Part shown: positions 5,360 through 5,455 of the stretch, piece after piece
How positions within the stretch are numbered: position 1 is the first letter of the stretch
Layout of the letters: each line of letters opens with the position of its first letter
Assembly: GCA_028065725.1 (NCBI GenBank)
Contig: JAPTVL010000362.1
Location: 1 to 5,455, forward strand
DNA: 5,455 nucleotides
Direction: 5' to 3'
Source: Betaproteobacteria bacterium
GTDB lineage: Bacteria > Pseudomonadota > Gammaproteobacteria > Burkholderiales > Rhodocyclaceae
The notes under the pieces: generated by a model
Told to the model about the DNA's origin: nothing
Seen by the model: only the letters and a program-made list of their open reading frames with translations
The model's database searches: none
Program-made: the position numbers and the translations under genes

Positions 5360-5455
5360 TTAAATCGTGAACAGATTCAATTGGTTGTTGATAGTGATGC
5401 TGCCGTGACTGGAATCGCTGCCCGGAAAGGCTTGCTGCAAGGGCATCTTCTCGAA
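5360..5455 (-). CDS. Possible 3' end of an unidentified minus-strand gene
   Basis: Read on the minus strand from the window edge, 31 codons stay open before TAA at 5360-5362 and end in ...NNQLNLFTI. Third codon positions are mostly G or C (about 22 of 30), in keeping with the clear genes of this window. The same triplets read on the plus strand are also open, from ATG 5336 to the edge (40 codons, MWRFTAVRLNREQ...), but with only about 45 percent G or C at third positions and no ribosome site at a useful distance. The minus reading is therefore preferred. I do not recognise either product. If the minus gene is real, it lies about 240 bases upstream of cbbR in the same orientation. Confidence 0.33.
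   Translation of the reverse strand, partial: FEKMPLQQAFPGSDSSHGSITINNQLNLFTI

Overview
The window is the distal end of an alpha-carboxysome (cso) gene cluster from a GC-rich chemolithoautotrophic proteobacterium. The CsoS1 fragment is very close in sequence to shell proteins of sulfur oxidisers such as Halothiobacillus. A sulfur-oxidising gammaproteobacterium is the likeliest host, but the window cannot settle genus or class.

Left part (1-1814, + strand): five tightly packed genes read as one transcript. In order they are the C-terminal part of a CsoS1B-type hexameric shell protein, a bacterioferritin-like diiron protein, an acRAF-type Rubisco assembly factor of the pterin-carbinolamine-dehydratase fold, a ParA/McdA-type ATPase and a 67-residue McdB. 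Stops and starts touch or overlap at two junctions (ATGGTTGA and ATGA). Together they cover shell building, a probable iron or redox accessory function, Rubisco assembly, and placement of carboxysomes on the nucleoid.

Middle (1815-2060): a gene-free stretch of about 245 bases with a 15-base tandem repeat and two hairpin-forming inverted repeats, followed by a 711-residue SulP-family anion transporter with a C-terminal STAS domain (2061-4196). Its position next to the carboxysome genes makes bicarbonate a plausible substrate. It carries an insertion of about 138 residues, largely predicted coiled coil, at the junction of the two seven-helix halves of the membrane domain.

Right part (4202-5455): a LysR-type regulator with CbbR features lies on the minus strand, convergent with the transporter and only 5 bases from it. 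Upstream of it is a region without a convincing gene, holding one perfect short palindrome. The last ~100 bases may hold the 3' end of another minus-strand gene, unidentified.

The window therefore joins a carbon-concentrating organelle, its positioning system, a candidate inorganic-carbon transporter and the probable regulator of carbon fixation. Nothing here is a wholly unknown system. The least ordinary element is the transporter insertion, followed by the two accessory proteins that have lost a family-typical functional residue.
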